Assembly: GCF_001541095.1 (NCBI RefSeq)
Contig: NZ_LMXH01000004.1
Location: 124,001-188,000, forward strand
Origin: Paenibacillus sp. FJAT-26967
GTDB lineage: Bacteria; Bacillota; Bacilli; Paenibacillales; NBRC-103111
Length of the DNA: 64,000 bases
Reading direction: 5' to 3'
Shown: positions 16,878 to 26,062 of the stretch, piece by piece
Position numbering within the stretch: the first letter of the stretch is position 1
How the letters are laid out: each line of letters opens with the position of its first letter
The notes under the pieces: generated by a model
Told to the model about the DNA's origin: nothing
Database searches by the model: none
The model's input: only the letters and a program-made list of their open reading frames with translations
Program-made: the position numbers and the translations under genes

Positions 16878-17000
16878 TATAATAAAAGGATTCTCACCAG
16901 AGAGGCCCATGCTTATTTGTACCCTCTGTCTTGAGTCTTTATTTGTTGCCTGCACGATCATCATCACGTTGGCTGCCGGAACGTCCGGCGGCTGTTTTTT
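16878..17000 (+). ncRNA. Candidate short orphan transcript
   Basis: A TATAAT at 16878 is followed by a possible hairpin (CAGAGAGG with CCCTCTG, 16898-16926). A strong intrinsic terminator comes next: GCTGCCGGA at 16972, loop ACG, TCCGGCGGC, then TGTTTTTT. No annotated gene lies between, so the terminator implies an RNA of about 110 bases. An ATG at 16909 opens a 31-residue hydrophobic frame, but its stop codon falls beyond the T run, which argues against coding. No good -35 was found. Confidence 0.35.
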
Positions 17001-17071
17001 ATGAACAGAAGAGTTATCAAGCTAGTTTAGCTGGAACACAATAAGTATGCACCTATAGAGGAGTGAGCATT

Positions 17072-17908
17072 TTGTCCGTTAATAATCTGCTGCAGGCATT
17101 CCGGTTAAATTTCGTGTATGCGGAGAAATATTCTTTTCCGAACACTTGGAATTATTACGAGACTTCGATCCCCTATTCCATGATCCGTTTTATCCAGAAA
17201 GGGAGGGGACGATTCCGAATTGATGAGACGCTGTACGAGCTGGAGGAAGATGATATTGTGTACATTCCCCAGGGTAGTGCGTTGTCTTGCGAAGCGTTAA
17301 CGGATGATTTCACCTTTATCAGTATCCGTTTTACAGCGGCTTTTCCGCTCACGGATCGCGAAATTTGGTCGGAAATCCTCGGTTTTGATGCGAAAGTGAA
17401 GTGCAATGACATGCAGGTCAAATATTACTTCAATTGCATTATTCGAGAGAAGGAATCCATGAGCAGAGGCAAATATTTTATGCTAAGAGGCTATCTGGAG
17501 CTGATCGTCGGCTACTTGCTTAATTCCTCGGAGGCTTTCTCGGAGAGACCGAATACGACAAGGACGATTAAGGCAGACAATAATCCGGATAACCGGGTCG
17601 AAATTGTGATGGATTATATCATGAATCATTTTGATAAGAATATCCGCATCGAAGATTTGGGCAAGAGGGTACAGATCAGCTCTTCTTCTCTACGCCGCTT
17701 ATTTAAGCAGCATACCGGAAAATCGCCCAGTGAATTTATTATTGAGCTCAAAATGGTCGTTGCGGCCAAAAAAATCCTTGAATCGGACGAAAGAATCTCA
17801 GATATTGCCTATCAGGTCGGAATTGAAGATCCGAATTATTTCTCTAGAGTTTTCAAAAAGCACTATGGAGTGACCCCCTATTCGTACCGACAGCTGGCAA
17901 GAAAATAG
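17072..17908 (+). CDS. AraC-family regulator of the sialic acid operon
   Basis: A GTG at 17063 opens the same frame, but it lies in the ribosome site (GAGGAG). The TTG at 17072 has proper spacing and gives 278 residues. The N-terminal cupin-like sensor (about 1-160) contains IRFIQKGRGRFRIDETLYELEEDDIVYIPQG. The C-terminal pair of helix-turn-helix motifs ends with ISDIAYQVGIEDPNYFSRVFKKHYGVTPYSYRQ, the AraC signature. It stands directly upstream of and co-oriented with the nan operon and is probably its ligand-responsive activator. The ligand may be sialic acid or a derivative; this is inferred from position. Confidence 0.88.
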   Translation: MSVNNLLQAFRLNFVYAEKYSFPNTWNYYETSIPYSMIRFIQKGRGRFRIDETLYELEEDDIVYIPQGSALSCEALTDDFTFISIRFTAAFPLTDREIWSEILGFDAKVKCNDMQVKYYFNCIIREKESMSRGKYFMLRGYLELIVGYLLNSSEAFSERPNTTRTIKADNNPDNRVEIVMDYIMNHFDKNIRIEDLGKRVQISSSSLRRLFKQHTGKSPSEFIIELKMVVAAKKILESDERISDIAYQVGIEDPNYFSRVFKKHYGVTPYSYRQLARK

Positions 17909-18043
17909 TGGAAATCCGAGCGGGTATTAAGCGATTTGTGCTATTTTTGATTGGTTTGATATATTCAAGTACGGTTTGTTTTTGGATATCCTTAAGGCAT
18001 AGAAGATTTCAGCTGAATTCAATAAAGTATATGAAATAACAAT

Positions 18044-18057
18044 TGTAAACGCATACT
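18044..18057 (+). promoter_or_regulatory. Putative CcpA cre site upstream of the nan operon
   Basis: TGTAAACGCATACT matches the cre consensus TGWAANCGNTNWCA at 12 of 14 positions. It is 143 bases before the binding-protein start. It fits carbon catabolite control of a sugar uptake operon. The rest of the 290-base gap must hold the promoter, but I could not assign a clear -35/-10. Confidence 0.5.
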
Positions 18058-18199
18058 AAATTGGAGGTGGAGAGGCCGGCTAGACTTGGCTGTTGGACTT
18101 GCAGAGAAGCAGGCCCTCCGGTAATAGCATTTTCTGGCTAGAGTACAAATTCGGATTAACATTCACTCATTCAATTCATCCAGGAAGGGGTCGAGGTGT

Positions 18200-19531
18200 A
18201 TGAAGAACAAGTGGCTGCCCTGTATAGCCGCTTCCGTGATGTTGTTTACATCCGCCTGCAGTAAAGAGGAAGCATTGCCGCCGACAGTTGATCAGGACGG
18301 GAACTTACACGGCGAGATTGTTCTGTGGCATTCCTTCACCCAAGGGGCGAGGAACGAATTTATGAAAGATGCGGCCAGCTCATTTATGAAAGAGCATCCC
18401 GGAGTGAAGATCAGGATCGAGACATTCGCCTGGCCTGAATTTTATACCAAGTGGACAACAGGCGTACAAGCCGGACAAGTACCTGATGTCAGCACGGCAT
18501 TACCCAACCATGTGGTCGAAATGATCGATGCCGATGCGATTATACCGATTAATGATGTCATTGATAATATCGGGCGCGAACGGTTCTACGAGGCTCCGAT
18601 CAAAGAAGGGACCGTGGACGGCAGCAACTATGCCATTCCTTTGTATTCTCATGCTCAAGTCATGTGGTACCGGAAGGATCTGCTGCAGAAGGCTCAGCTG
18701 AAAGTCCCCCAAACGTGGGATGAATTATTCGAAGCCGCTAAGAAAATCAATAATCCGCCTGAGGTCAACGGCTTATCCGTTCCGATGGGATCGGGCGATA
18801 TGATGGCTACGAGATTCCTGAACCTGTATGTCCGTTCGGCAGGCGAAGCCCTGATTACACCCGAAGGTAAGGCCAATCTAACCAGCAAGGCGGCTATAGA
18901 CGGAATTAATTACTGGGTGAAGATGTACAAGAACACGTCTCCGTCCGGCTCCGTTAACTTTAAAGTGCTGGATCAGGCTACGCTGTTCTATCAGGGGAAG
19001 ACGGCCTTTGATTTCAACAGCGGCTTTCAGATCGGCGGCGTAGCCTCCAACTCACCTGCTTTAATCGATCAGATCGACGCTGCTCCAATTCCTAAGATCA
19101 ATGCCACAGATCCGTCGAACGGTATTGAGACCTCCAACATTCCGATGGTGGTCTGGAAGAACAGCAAGCACCCGGAGATTGCAAAAGCTTTCATAGAAAG
19201 CTTGTACGAGAAGGAAAGGTACATTAATTTCCTGCACTCTGTTCCTGTCGGCATGCTGCCTGCGATGAAAGATATCACAACCGATCCGGACTTCCTTAAT
19301 GAACCTACCATTCAAAAGTTCAGCGGTGCGGTCCAGGTGATCAGCGATGCGGTCAACAAGGGGACGGCGATAGGAATGGAATATGAACCTACCCTGGAAT
19401 CCGGACTTCTCACAGGCCAAGGTGTCATTGAGAGAATGTTCGCTGACATTCTGCTGAAGAATGAACCGGTGGATAAAGCGGCTAAGAAAGCCGAAAAAGA
19501 GCTGAATAATTTATTTAGAATGGCCAAGTAA
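18200..19531 (+). CDS. ABC transporter sugar-binding lipoprotein of the sialic acid operon
   Basis: 443 residues. Signal peptide with lipobox (FTSACSK, Cys about 20), so a membrane-anchored lipoprotein. The rest is a family 1 extracellular solute-binding protein (COG1653) starting at GEIVLWHSFTQGARNEFMKDAASSF, with YAIPLYSHAQVMWYRKDLL and a C-terminal helical lobe. It precedes two MalF/MalG-type permeases, and no ATPase gene is present; such importers usually share MsmK/MsmX. The downstream genes suggest the ligand is sialic acid or 2,7-anhydro-sialic acid, as for the Ruminococcus gnavus nan binding protein. Confidence 0.9.
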   Translation: MKNKWLPCIAASVMLFTSACSKEEALPPTVDQDGNLHGEIVLWHSFTQGARNEFMKDAASSFMKEHPGVKIRIETFAWPEFYTKWTTGVQAGQVPDVSTALPNHVVEMIDADAIIPINDVIDNIGRERFYEAPIKEGTVDGSNYAIPLYSHAQVMWYRKDLLQKAQLKVPQTWDELFEAAKKINNPPEVNGLSVPMGSGDMMATRFLNLYVRSAGEALITPEGKANLTSKAAIDGINYWVKMYKNTSPSGSVNFKVLDQATLFYQGKTAFDFNSGFQIGGVASNSPALIDQIDAAPIPKINATDPSNGIETSNIPMVVWKNSKHPEIAKAFIESLYEKERYINFLHSVPVGMLPAMKDITTDPDFLNEPTIQKFSGAVQVISDAVNKGTAIGMEYEPTLESGLLTGQGVIERMFADILLKNEPVDKAAKKAEKELNNLFRMAK

Positions 19532-19627
19532 AGAAAAATGGGGGCATTGGAACCCCTAACCGGAGATAGGCGATGCTCGAGAGAGGAGAGATTGTTTGTA
19601 CTAACTTTCAGAAGTGGAGTGAAGCGG

Positions 19628-20527
19628 GTGAGATCCATTAGCAGCAAGATCAAGAGCATGAATACAACAGGTTTATTATTTATCCTGCCTGCTGTATTAA
19701 TCGTCATTCTTTTGTTGATTTACCCCATATTCTCAAGCATTTATTTCAGTTTTACTTCCAGGCATCTGGTTAGAGCTACCTATTCTTGGGTCGGACTGGA
19801 TAATTTCATCTTTGTCCTCACCAATCACGATTTCTATGTCGCTTTCTACAATTCGATCAAGTGGACGGTCTTCTCCATAGCGGGGCAGCTGCTCATAGGA
19901 TTTGCGGCTGCGCTGGCGCTGAATAAGATTCCAAGATTCTCGGGCTTCTTCCGTACGATGCTTATTATTCCCTGGACGTTCCCGGCCATTGTCATTGCGT
20001 TCTCATGGAAATGGATATTCAACGATGTATATGGTTTTTTTCCAAATCTATTAACGACACTGGGAATTACGGAGCAGAACATTAACTTTTTTGCCGATTC
20101 AAGCTTCGTTTTCGGATCGGTAGTCTTCATCAATATCTGGTTCGGTGCTCCACTTTTTATGGTCAACATTTTGTCGGCGCTCAAGACCATACCGGGAGAC
20201 CAGTATGAAGCGGCCGTAATGGATGGAGCTACTCCGTGGCAGTCGTTCTGGGCGATTACAGTCCGTCATATCCGTTCGGTCATCGGACTGCTGCTGGTGC
20301 TGAGAACGATCTGGATTTTCAACAATTTCGATCTCCTCTACCTGATGACAGGCGGCGGACCATCCGATTTAACCACGACCTTGCCTATTTTTGCTTTTAA
20401 GGCAGGCTGGGGTCTCAAACAGCTGGGAATTGCATCGGCCATTACGGTCATTCTCCTGCTCTTCCTGTTAAGCATTTGCTTGCTGTACTTCAGGCTCTTA
20501 AACAAATGGGAAAGGGAGGATCGATAA
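19628..20527 (+). CDS. ABC transporter permease, MalF type
   Basis: I choose the GTG at 19628 (299 residues), eight bases after a GGAG. The longer frame from 19538 has no ribosome site and adds a charged, atypical N-terminus. Six transmembrane helices are predicted. The cytoplasmic EAA loop reads EAAVMDGATPWQSFWAITVRHIRS, contacting the ATPase. The N-terminal MSMN..LLFILPAVLIVILLLIYPI segment is the first helix. Its stop overlaps the next start by one base (TAATG), indicating translational coupling. It forms the import channel with the following permease. Confidence 0.9.
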   Translation: MRSISSKIKSMNTTGLLFILPAVLIVILLLIYPIFSSIYFSFTSRHLVRATYSWVGLDNFIFVLTNHDFYVAFYNSIKWTVFSIAGQLLIGFAAALALNKIPRFSGFFRTMLIIPWTFPAIVIAFSWKWIFNDVYGFFPNLLTTLGITEQNINFFADSSFVFGSVVFINIWFGAPLFMVNILSALKTIPGDQYEAAVMDGATPWQSFWAITVRHIRSVIGLLLVLRTIWIFNNFDLLYLMTGGGPSDLTTTLPIFAFKAGWGLKQLGIASAITVILLLFLLSICLLYFRLLNKWEREDR

Positions 20528-21363
20528 TGAAGCAAGTTGGCGGAAGTAAGATGACGATTGTCTTCTTGTATCTATTTCTCAGTATCTTGGCTGTTGTCGC
20601 GGCCTTCCCTTTGGTCTGGATCATCTTATCTTCCTTCAAGACATCCGGTGAGATGGCCAACCATCCCTTAGCCTTTTTCCCTAAAACCTTTACGACGGAG
20701 TATTACTCGAGGGTTTTGAACGATCTGAACTTTACGACGAATATAAAAAACAGTCTGCTTGTCTCTTTATCGGCTACCTTGATTACAATCGTCGTGTCAG
20801 CCTTGGCAGCCTACGGCATCGTACGGTTCTTCCCTAAAGCCGGGAAGAAAATGACCAAGCTGCTCATTACCACGTATATGTTCCCGCCTATTCTCCTGGC
20901 CGTCCCATACTCCATCATTATTATTAAAATGGGCCTGGTCAACACCTGGACGGGGCTGGTCATTACGTACTTATCCTTCTCGATCCCTTATGCGATCTGG
21001 ATGCTGATCGGTTTCTTCCAGACCGTTCCCGTTGAAATTGAGGAGGCGGCCCGAGTGGACGGGGCAGGCAAATTGAGAGTCTTTATTCAAGTGGTACTGC
21101 CGGTAGTCTCACCGGGGGTCGTGGCTACGGCCATCTATACGTTCATTAACACCTGGAACGAATTCTTGTTTGCTCTCTTGTTGATCAACAGCTCGGGCAA
21201 AATGCCGATTTCCGTCGCTCTCTATTCCTTAACGGGATCCGAGATTCTCGATTGGGGAGAAATGATGGCAGCCTCCGTTATTATCATTCTGCCTTCAGTG
21301 CTCTTCTTCATGCTGATTCAAAATAAAATTGCCGGCGGTTTATCCGATGGGTCCGTCAAATAA
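20527..21363 (+). CDS. ABC transporter permease, MalG type
   Basis: 278 residues from the ATG that overlaps the previous stop; GGGAGG lies just upstream. Six helices. The first begins MTIVFLYLFLSILAVVAAFPLVWIILSSFK. The EAA loop is EIEEAARVDGAGKLRVFIQVVLP. This is the second transmembrane subunit of the operon's importer. No dedicated ATP-binding subunit follows. Confidence 0.9.
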   Translation: MKQVGGSKMTIVFLYLFLSILAVVAAFPLVWIILSSFKTSGEMANHPLAFFPKTFTTEYYSRVLNDLNFTTNIKNSLLVSLSATLITIVVSALAAYGIVRFFPKAGKKMTKLLITTYMFPPILLAVPYSIIIIKMGLVNTWTGLVITYLSFSIPYAIWMLIGFFQTVPVEIEEAARVDGAGKLRVFIQVVLPVVSPGVVATAIYTFINTWNEFLFALLLINSSGKMPISVALYSLTGSEILDWGEMMAASVIIILPSVLFFMLIQNKIAGGLSDGSVK

Positions 21364-21391
21364 TGGTACAAATAAGAAAGGGGTTAATAAG

Positions 21392-22516
21392 ATGAAGACA
21401 GTCAATTATGCAGTAGTAGGTGCGGGGTACTTCGGGGCGGGATTAGCCAGATTAATCGACGCACTGGACGGGGCCAAGGTCGTCGCGGTCTATGACCCCG
21501 TCAATGCGGAGTCCGTCGCGAAGGAATTAAATTGTGACGTGGAGCCGAGCATTGAATCGCTCTGCAAGAGACCCGATGTTACAGCCGTTCTGGTCGCTTC
21601 TCCGAACGGGTATCACAAAGAGCCGGTGCTGCGCGCGGCAGCTCACGGAAAACATGTATTCTGCGAGAAACCCATTGCATTATCGTATGAAGACTGCAAC
21701 GAGATGATTAAGACAACGAAGGATAAGGGCCTTATCTTCATGGCCGGTCATGTGATGAACTTCATGAATGGGGTGCGGAAGGCTAAGCAGCTCATTAACG
21801 AGGGCAAGATCGGCGATCTGCTCTTCTGTCATGCTGAGCGCAACGGCTGGGAGGAGCCTCAGCAAGAGGTGAGCTGGAAGAAGAAGCGGGAGATTTCGGG
21901 CGGACATCTCTATCACCATATTCACGAGCTTGATTTCATCCAGTTCTTGATGGGACCGGCCGAAAGAGTGTGCATGGTAGGCGGCAACGTAGCCCATCAA
22001 GGCGAACAATTCGGCGATGAGGACGACATGCTGTTTATTACGCTGGAATTCGCGGGCAACCGTTTCGCGACCCTTCAATACGGTTCTGCTTTTAGATGGA
22101 GTGAGCATTATGTCAAAATTCAAGGCACGAAGGGCGCTATTCTCATTGATATGCAGGACGTCCGAGTAGTCTTGAAAACGCCGGACGGTGAGGAACAGTT
22201 CCTGCTTCACGAAAGCCAGGAAGAAGACGACGACCGTACCCGCATCTATAAAGGTCTGGAGATCGACGGGGCCATTATGTACGGCAAGCCGAATATGACG
22301 CCTCCTATGTGGCTTCACAGTATCATGAGCAAGGAAATGAACTACTTCCACAGCATTATGCAGGGAGCACCGGTAGAGGAAGAATTCAAGCCCCTGCTGG
22401 ATGGAACAGCGGCCCGGGCTTCGATTGCAACAGCGGATGCCCTTACTTTATCCATCGAAGAAGACAGAAAAGTCAGCGTCCAGGAAATTACCGGGAGAGA
22501 GGCCGTTAAGTTATGA
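21392..22516 (+). CDS. Gfo/Idh/MocA oxidoreductase, NanOx-like
   Basis: 374 residues from the ATG at 21392, after GAAAGGGG. The N-terminal Rossmann fold has the dinucleotide motif VGAGYFGAG (about 8-16). The family motif CEKPIAL carries the usual catalytic lysine. The C-terminal sheet domain includes GGHLYHHIHELDFIQFLMG, with His residues at the typical active site. In Ruminococcus gnavus and E. coli (YjhC) a Gfo/Idh/MocA enzyme in a nan cluster converts 2,7-anhydro-Neu5Ac to Neu5Ac using NAD in a redox-neutral reaction. The position between the importer and a YhcH gene suggests the same role here. It overlaps the next gene by four bases (ATGA). Confidence 0.8.
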   Translation: MKTVNYAVVGAGYFGAGLARLIDALDGAKVVAVYDPVNAESVAKELNCDVEPSIESLCKRPDVTAVLVASPNGYHKEPVLRAAAHGKHVFCEKPIALSYEDCNEMIKTTKDKGLIFMAGHVMNFMNGVRKAKQLINEGKIGDLLFCHAERNGWEEPQQEVSWKKKREISGGHLYHHIHELDFIQFLMGPAERVCMVGGNVAHQGEQFGDEDDMLFITLEFAGNRFATLQYGSAFRWSEHYVKIQGTKGAILIDMQDVRVVLKTPDGEEQFLLHESQEEDDDRTRIYKGLEIDGAIMYGKPNMTPPMWLHSIMSKEMNYFHSIMQGAPVEEEFKPLLDGTAARASIATADALTLSIEEDRKVSVQEITGREAVKL

Positions 22517-22953
22517 TTTACGATAAAATCACTAATCTGGGACAGTATGCCTTTGAGAATCCGAGAATGATGAGCTGCATTCAAGATATCCGGACCAATC
22601 TGCTCGGAGAAACTCATGGAACGGCTGATTTCCGTAAAAACAGTATTTCGTTTACTACGACTCCGATAAGCGAGAAAAGATACGAAGCGCACAACAGGTT
22701 TATCGACATCCATATTGTCCTCGAAGGAAGAGAGTATGTGGAAGTCAGCAATGTGGAGTGCCTGACAAGCCGGAGTGAATACGACCGGGAGCGGGATATT
22801 TATTTCGGTGATGTAGGAACCGGACCACGGTTAAGCGGGTATTTAGAACCGGGCTACTTTCTGATTTGTTTTCCGGAGGATACTCATCTGGTAGGGGCGC
22901 ATGAAGAGCGGGAACAAGAAGTAACCAAAATCATCTATAAAATCGGGGTTTAA
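22513..22953 (+). CDS. YhcH/YjgK/YiaL family protein (NanQ-like sialic acid anomerase)
   Basis: 146 residues, a single cupin-like domain (DUF386). Hallmarks are RYEAHNRFIDIHIVLEGRE, with metal-binding His and Glu, and FPEDTHLVGA near the C-terminus. E. coli YhcH (NanQ) speeds anomer conversion of N-acetylneuraminate. Its position in a nan operon, ATGA-coupled to the NanOx-like gene, makes that function likely. The metal is probably zinc, bound by the two conserved His clusters. Confidence 0.85.
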   Translation: MIYDKITNLGQYAFENPRMMSCIQDIRTNLLGETHGTADFRKNSISFTTTPISEKRYEAHNRFIDIHIVLEGREYVEVSNVECLTSRSEYDRERDIYFGDVGTGPRLSGYLEPGYFLICFPEDTHLVGAHEEREQEVTKIIYKIGV

Positions 22954-23097
22954 GAGCGCAGGCAGCTGTACCGCCAGAATCGCTAATAAGCGGCGCACTA
23001 GCGGCGTTAAGCGGGTGTGTATACCTCATAAACCAAGTATTTTCATCTATATACTAAGATATAATTCGGCAGCCGTTGGAGAATGAAGGGATGAAAA

Positions 23098-24003
23098 ATG
23101 AAACTTTATGCAGCTATAGATGTCGGCGGTACGGAAATCAAGTACGCGGTCATTAATGATGCCGGTGAGATCTTGTATCATGACTCTTCACCCACCCCCC
23201 GGGCCGACTATAAGCAGCGGATACCCGAAGAACTGCTGAAGATCATGCGGGTTCTTCTGGAGAAGTATGGAGCCGTGCAAGGGATTGGAATCAGTACGGC
23301 CGGAGTCGTCGATTCGCAGACGGGCGAGATTATTTTCGCCGGCGGCACGATGCCCGGATATGTGGGTACGAATCTGAAGATCTGCATGGAGCAGGCGTAT
23401 GGTCTGCCGACCCACGTAGCCAACGATGTGAATGCAGCAGCCATAGGGGAGAAGTGGAAGGGCGCGGCCCGCCGCTGCGATCACTTCTTCTGCCTCACAA
23501 TCGGAACCGGAATCGGCGGAGCTCTCTACTGCGGGGGCAGGCTTGTTACCGGGCAGCATCACAGGGCGGGCGAAATCGGCCATTCTTTATTCGATAAAGT
23601 CACCCGGACCACGTATGAACAAAGGGCTTCTATGACCGCTCTCCTAAAAATGGCGCGGGAGTCCGGATTCCCGGGGACACCGCGAGAGCTGTTCGATGAA
23701 GCGAGAGCGGGGAGCGGCTTGTGCAATGAAATCATTGAGGGGTGGGCCGAAGAGATTGCGCGGGGGTTGGCTGAGATCATTCTGATCACCGACCCTGGCC
23801 TCATCATCATTGGCGGCGGAGTCTCCGAACAGAAGGAATTTCTGACCGGCAGAATCAGACCGCATCTTAACGCTTATTTACCCGACAATTTTTGTAAGAC
23901 AGAGATTCGGACCGCCCTTCTGGGCAATAAGGCAGCCTTACTGGGCGCGGTTTACCCGTTTTTTGAATCTGACAGGGAGTGTGAAGAAAGTGGCAGAGAA
24001 TAA
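23098..24003 (+). CDS. nanK: ROK-family kinase, probable N-acetylmannosamine kinase
   Basis: 301 residues. The ATP-binding motif DVGGTEIKYAV opens the protein. NDVNAAAIGEKWKGAA and the phosphate-2 region TIGTGIGGALYCGG follow, then the ROK substrate motif HRAGEIGHS. The CxCGxxGC zinc cluster of many ROK proteins is absent; the region reads TRTTYEQRASMTAL instead. Zinc-free ROK kinases occur among Gram-positive NanK/glucokinase types. It lies between NanQ- and NanA-like genes, so ManNAc to ManNAc-6-phosphate is the likely reaction. The 144-base gap before it has a TATAAT at 23060 and may hold an internal promoter. Confidence 0.85.
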   Translation: MKLYAAIDVGGTEIKYAVINDAGEILYHDSSPTPRADYKQRIPEELLKIMRVLLEKYGAVQGIGISTAGVVDSQTGEIIFAGGTMPGYVGTNLKICMEQAYGLPTHVANDVNAAAIGEKWKGAARRCDHFFCLTIGTGIGGALYCGGRLVTGQHHRAGEIGHSLFDKVTRTTYEQRASMTALLKMARESGFPGTPRELFDEARAGSGLCNEIIEGWAEEIARGLAEIILITDPGLIIIGGGVSEQKEFLTGRIRPHLNAYLPDNFCKTEIRTALLGNKAALLGAVYPFFESDRECEESGRE

Positions 24004-24925
24004 CCTTTCTAAATTCGCAGGAGTCTATGTGGCGATGTATTCAGCCTATGACGAAGGGGGCAAAGTGGATCAGGCCAGAGTGAGAAAACTGGCAAGATCT
24101 TACGTAAATACTGGCGTAAAAGGCCTCTATGTAGGCGGCAGCTCCGGCGAAGGGATTCTGCAGAATGCGGAAGAACGCAAGCGGGTCGTGGAAGCCGTTC
24201 TGGAAGAAGTGAAGGGCGAATTAACCGTCATCGTTCATATCGGAGCCAATTCCACGCCGGAGAGCGTAGAGCTTGCCCGGCATGCGGAGCAGCATGGGGC
24301 GGATGCGATCTCGGCTGTGCCGTCTATTTATTACCGGCTGCCGGAGAGCGCCGTAGAGAATCACTGGCAGCATATGATTGACAGCACCTCGCTGCCGTTC
24401 ATCATTTATCACATCCCGCAAACAACGGGATTTCAATTATCCGCTGCTCTGCTGGGCAGAATGGCCGAGCAGGACAAGGTGATCGGTGTCAAGATGTCGG
24501 GAGAAAGCACATTCGAGCTGCAGCAGTTCAAAGAGATCGGCGGCCCGGACTTCCTCGTATTCAACGGTCCGGACGAGCAGTTTCTAGCGGGGCGGATCAT
24601 GGGCGCCGACGGCGGTATCGGAGGGACTTACGGTGTCATGCCGGAGCTGTTCTGCGTTCTTAACCGGCTTTATGAGCAGGGCCGGAGGGAAGAGGCCCAG
24701 GTGCTTCAGGTTAAAATCAACGGGATCATTAAAAGCCTGCTGGGCTATCCCTCCTTGTACGGGGCATGCAAGTATCTGCTTAGTCTCAGGGGGATCGAGA
24801 CCGGGCAGCCGCGTCTGCCGCTGCTTCCGGTTCGGCCCTCCCATCACGATTCGCTGGTTAAGCTAAACAGCGAGATAGAGGAACTGACCGCGCATTATGC
24901 GGGATCATACGGAGAGAAGAGCTAA
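23990..24925 (+). CDS. nanA: N-acetylneuraminate lyase
   Basis: 311 residues from the GTG at 23990, ten bases after GGGAG and overlapping the end of nanK. An in-frame GTG at 23981 is too close to that site. TIM-barrel DHDPS/NAL superfamily: [11 protein letters not shown] binds the pyruvyl carboxylate, Tyr140 lies in [11 protein letters not shown] and the Schiff-base Lys168 in GVKMSGES. The 28-residue Tyr-Lys spacing matches sialic acid aldolases. It splits Neu5Ac into pyruvate and N-acetylmannosamine. Its stop overlaps the nanE start (TAATG). Confidence 0.93.
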   Translation: MAENNLSKFAGVYVAMYSAYDEGGKVDQARVRKLARSYVNTGVKGLYVGGSSGEGILQNAEERKRVVEAVLEEVKGELTVIVHIGANSTPESVELARHAEQHGADAISAVPSIYYRLPESAVENHWQHMIDSTSLPFIIYHIPQTTGFQLSAALLGRMAEQDKVIGVKMSGESTFELQQFKEIGGPDFLVFNGPDEQFLAGRIMGADGGIGGTYGVMPELFCVLNRLYEQGRREEAQVLQVKINGIIKSLLGYPSLYGACKYLLSLRGIETGQPRLPLLPVRPSHHDSLVKLNSEIEELTAHYAGSYGEKS

Positions 24926-25602
24926 TGATCAATCAGGTGAGAGGCGGATTAATCGTGTCCTGCCAGGCACTGGAGAACGAACCGCTGCACAGTCCTTTTA
25001 TCATGTCCAAGCTGGCCTTGGCGGCTCAAGAGGGCGGAGCAGCTGGAATAAGAGCCAACACGAAGGCGGACATTCTGGCCATTAAGAGTGAGGTAGATTT
25101 GCCTGTCATCGGTATCGTGAAGAGGGATTACGAAGATAGTGAAGTGTTTATTACCGCGACAACCGAGGAAATAGAGGAGCTGCTCGAAAGCGGCTGTGAA
25201 ATGATCGCAATGGACAGCACGGTGAGGCAGCGTCCGCATGGAGAGGAGCTGGCGGAACTAGTGAGCTATTGCAGAAGACGAGATCCGTCTATCTTACTAA
25301 TGGCCGACATTTCCACGGCGGAAGAAGCTGTCCTGGCGGAGAGCTTGGGATTCGACTGCATCTCTACGACTTTATACGGGTATACTCCGGATACGTCGGA
25401 CTCTAAGTTATACGACGATGATTTTGCTTTTCTTCAAGAGGTCGTCAGCCGGGTAGCTGTTCCTGTCATTGCAGAGGGGAATGTGCTTACGCCGGAGATG
25501 TTCAGGCGCTGTCTGGAGCTGGGCGCGGTCTCCGTCGTAGTGGGCGGGGCCATAACAAGGCCCAGAGACATCACGGCCCGGTTCGTTCGCGCGCTTGCCT
25601 AA
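24925..25602 (+). CDS. nanE: N-acetylmannosamine-6-phosphate 2-epimerase
   Basis: 225 residues, standard length. A TIM barrel starting with [19 protein letters not shown], with GAAGIRAN, the catalytic K66 in GIVKRDY, and [11 protein letters not shown] near the C-terminus where the family's second catalytic Glu sits. It converts ManNAc-6-phosphate to GlcNAc-6-phosphate, which enters glycolysis through NagA and NagB (not in the window). It is the last recognisable gene of the nan operon; no strong terminator was seen in the short gap after it. Confidence 0.95.
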   Translation: MINQVRGGLIVSCQALENEPLHSPFIMSKLALAAQEGGAAGIRANTKADILAIKSEVDLPVIGIVKRDYEDSEVFITATTEEIEELLESGCEMIAMDSTVRQRPHGEELAELVSYCRRRDPSILLMADISTAEEAVLAESLGFDCISTTLYGYTPDTSDSKLYDDDFAFLQEVVSRVAVPVIAEGNVLTPEMFRRCLELGAVSVVVGGAITRPRDITARFVRALA

Positions 25603-25696
25603 CCCCGCCTGGCCGCTGCGGCATATGGTCGAACATGGTCTTCTTTCGAAATTTGTGGTAGTATTTACACCTAGATCGAAAGAGGAAGTGAGCCAT

Positions 25697-26053
25697 ATGA
25701 TTAACATTACCATCCCTACACCGGATATTACGATAACGAAGCAGGATGCTCCCGAGCTGAGCAATATTTACGGGTTTACGGATTTTCACCTGATCTCAAG
25801 AGATCAGGGCGGGATTTTCATGTTCTACAATGATCAGGATGAACTTCTGTTCGTAGGCAAAGCGCGCAAGCTCAGACCCCGGATCAAGAAGCATTTTGAA
25901 GACTCGGTATCCCCGATCAAAATGCACCGCGATGAAGTAACGACCATTGAGGTTTGCCTGGTTGAAGATGCGGTTGATAGAGAGATCTACGAAACCTACA
26001 TCCTTAACAAGCTGCGGGCGAAATACAATGTTGAGAAAGTCTTATACAAGTAA
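25697..26053 (+). CDS. GIY-YIG nuclease-fold protein
   Basis: 118 residues from the ATG at 25697, after AGAGGAAGTG. The central part, GGIFMFYNDQDELLFVGKARKLRPRIKKHF, follows the GIY-YIG pattern of the UvrC N-terminus (G-hydrophobic-F/Y, then FVGKA-x-L-x-x-R). ETYILNKLRAKYNVE ends the fold with a Glu. It is a stand-alone domain, shorter than UvrC. The first Tyr of GIY is replaced by Phe, so catalysis is uncertain. The role may be DNA repair or processing. It appears to be transcribed alone and ends at a long hairpin. Confidence 0.75.
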   Translation: MINITIPTPDITITKQDAPELSNIYGFTDFHLISRDQGGIFMFYNDQDELLFVGKARKLRPRIKKHFEDSVSPIKMHRDEVTTIEVCLVEDAVDREIYETYILNKLRAKYNVEKVLYK

Positions 26054-26062
26054 AAGTAAGAG

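Noticed and set aside
16909-17004. 31-residue hydrophobic peptide gene
   Set aside because: The stop codon lies after the terminator T run and the ribosome site is too close to the ATG; a non-coding RNA fits better.
19538-19627. N-terminal extension of the first permease
   Set aside because: No ribosome site and a charged leader not seen in MalF-type permeases; the GTG at 19628 is better placed.
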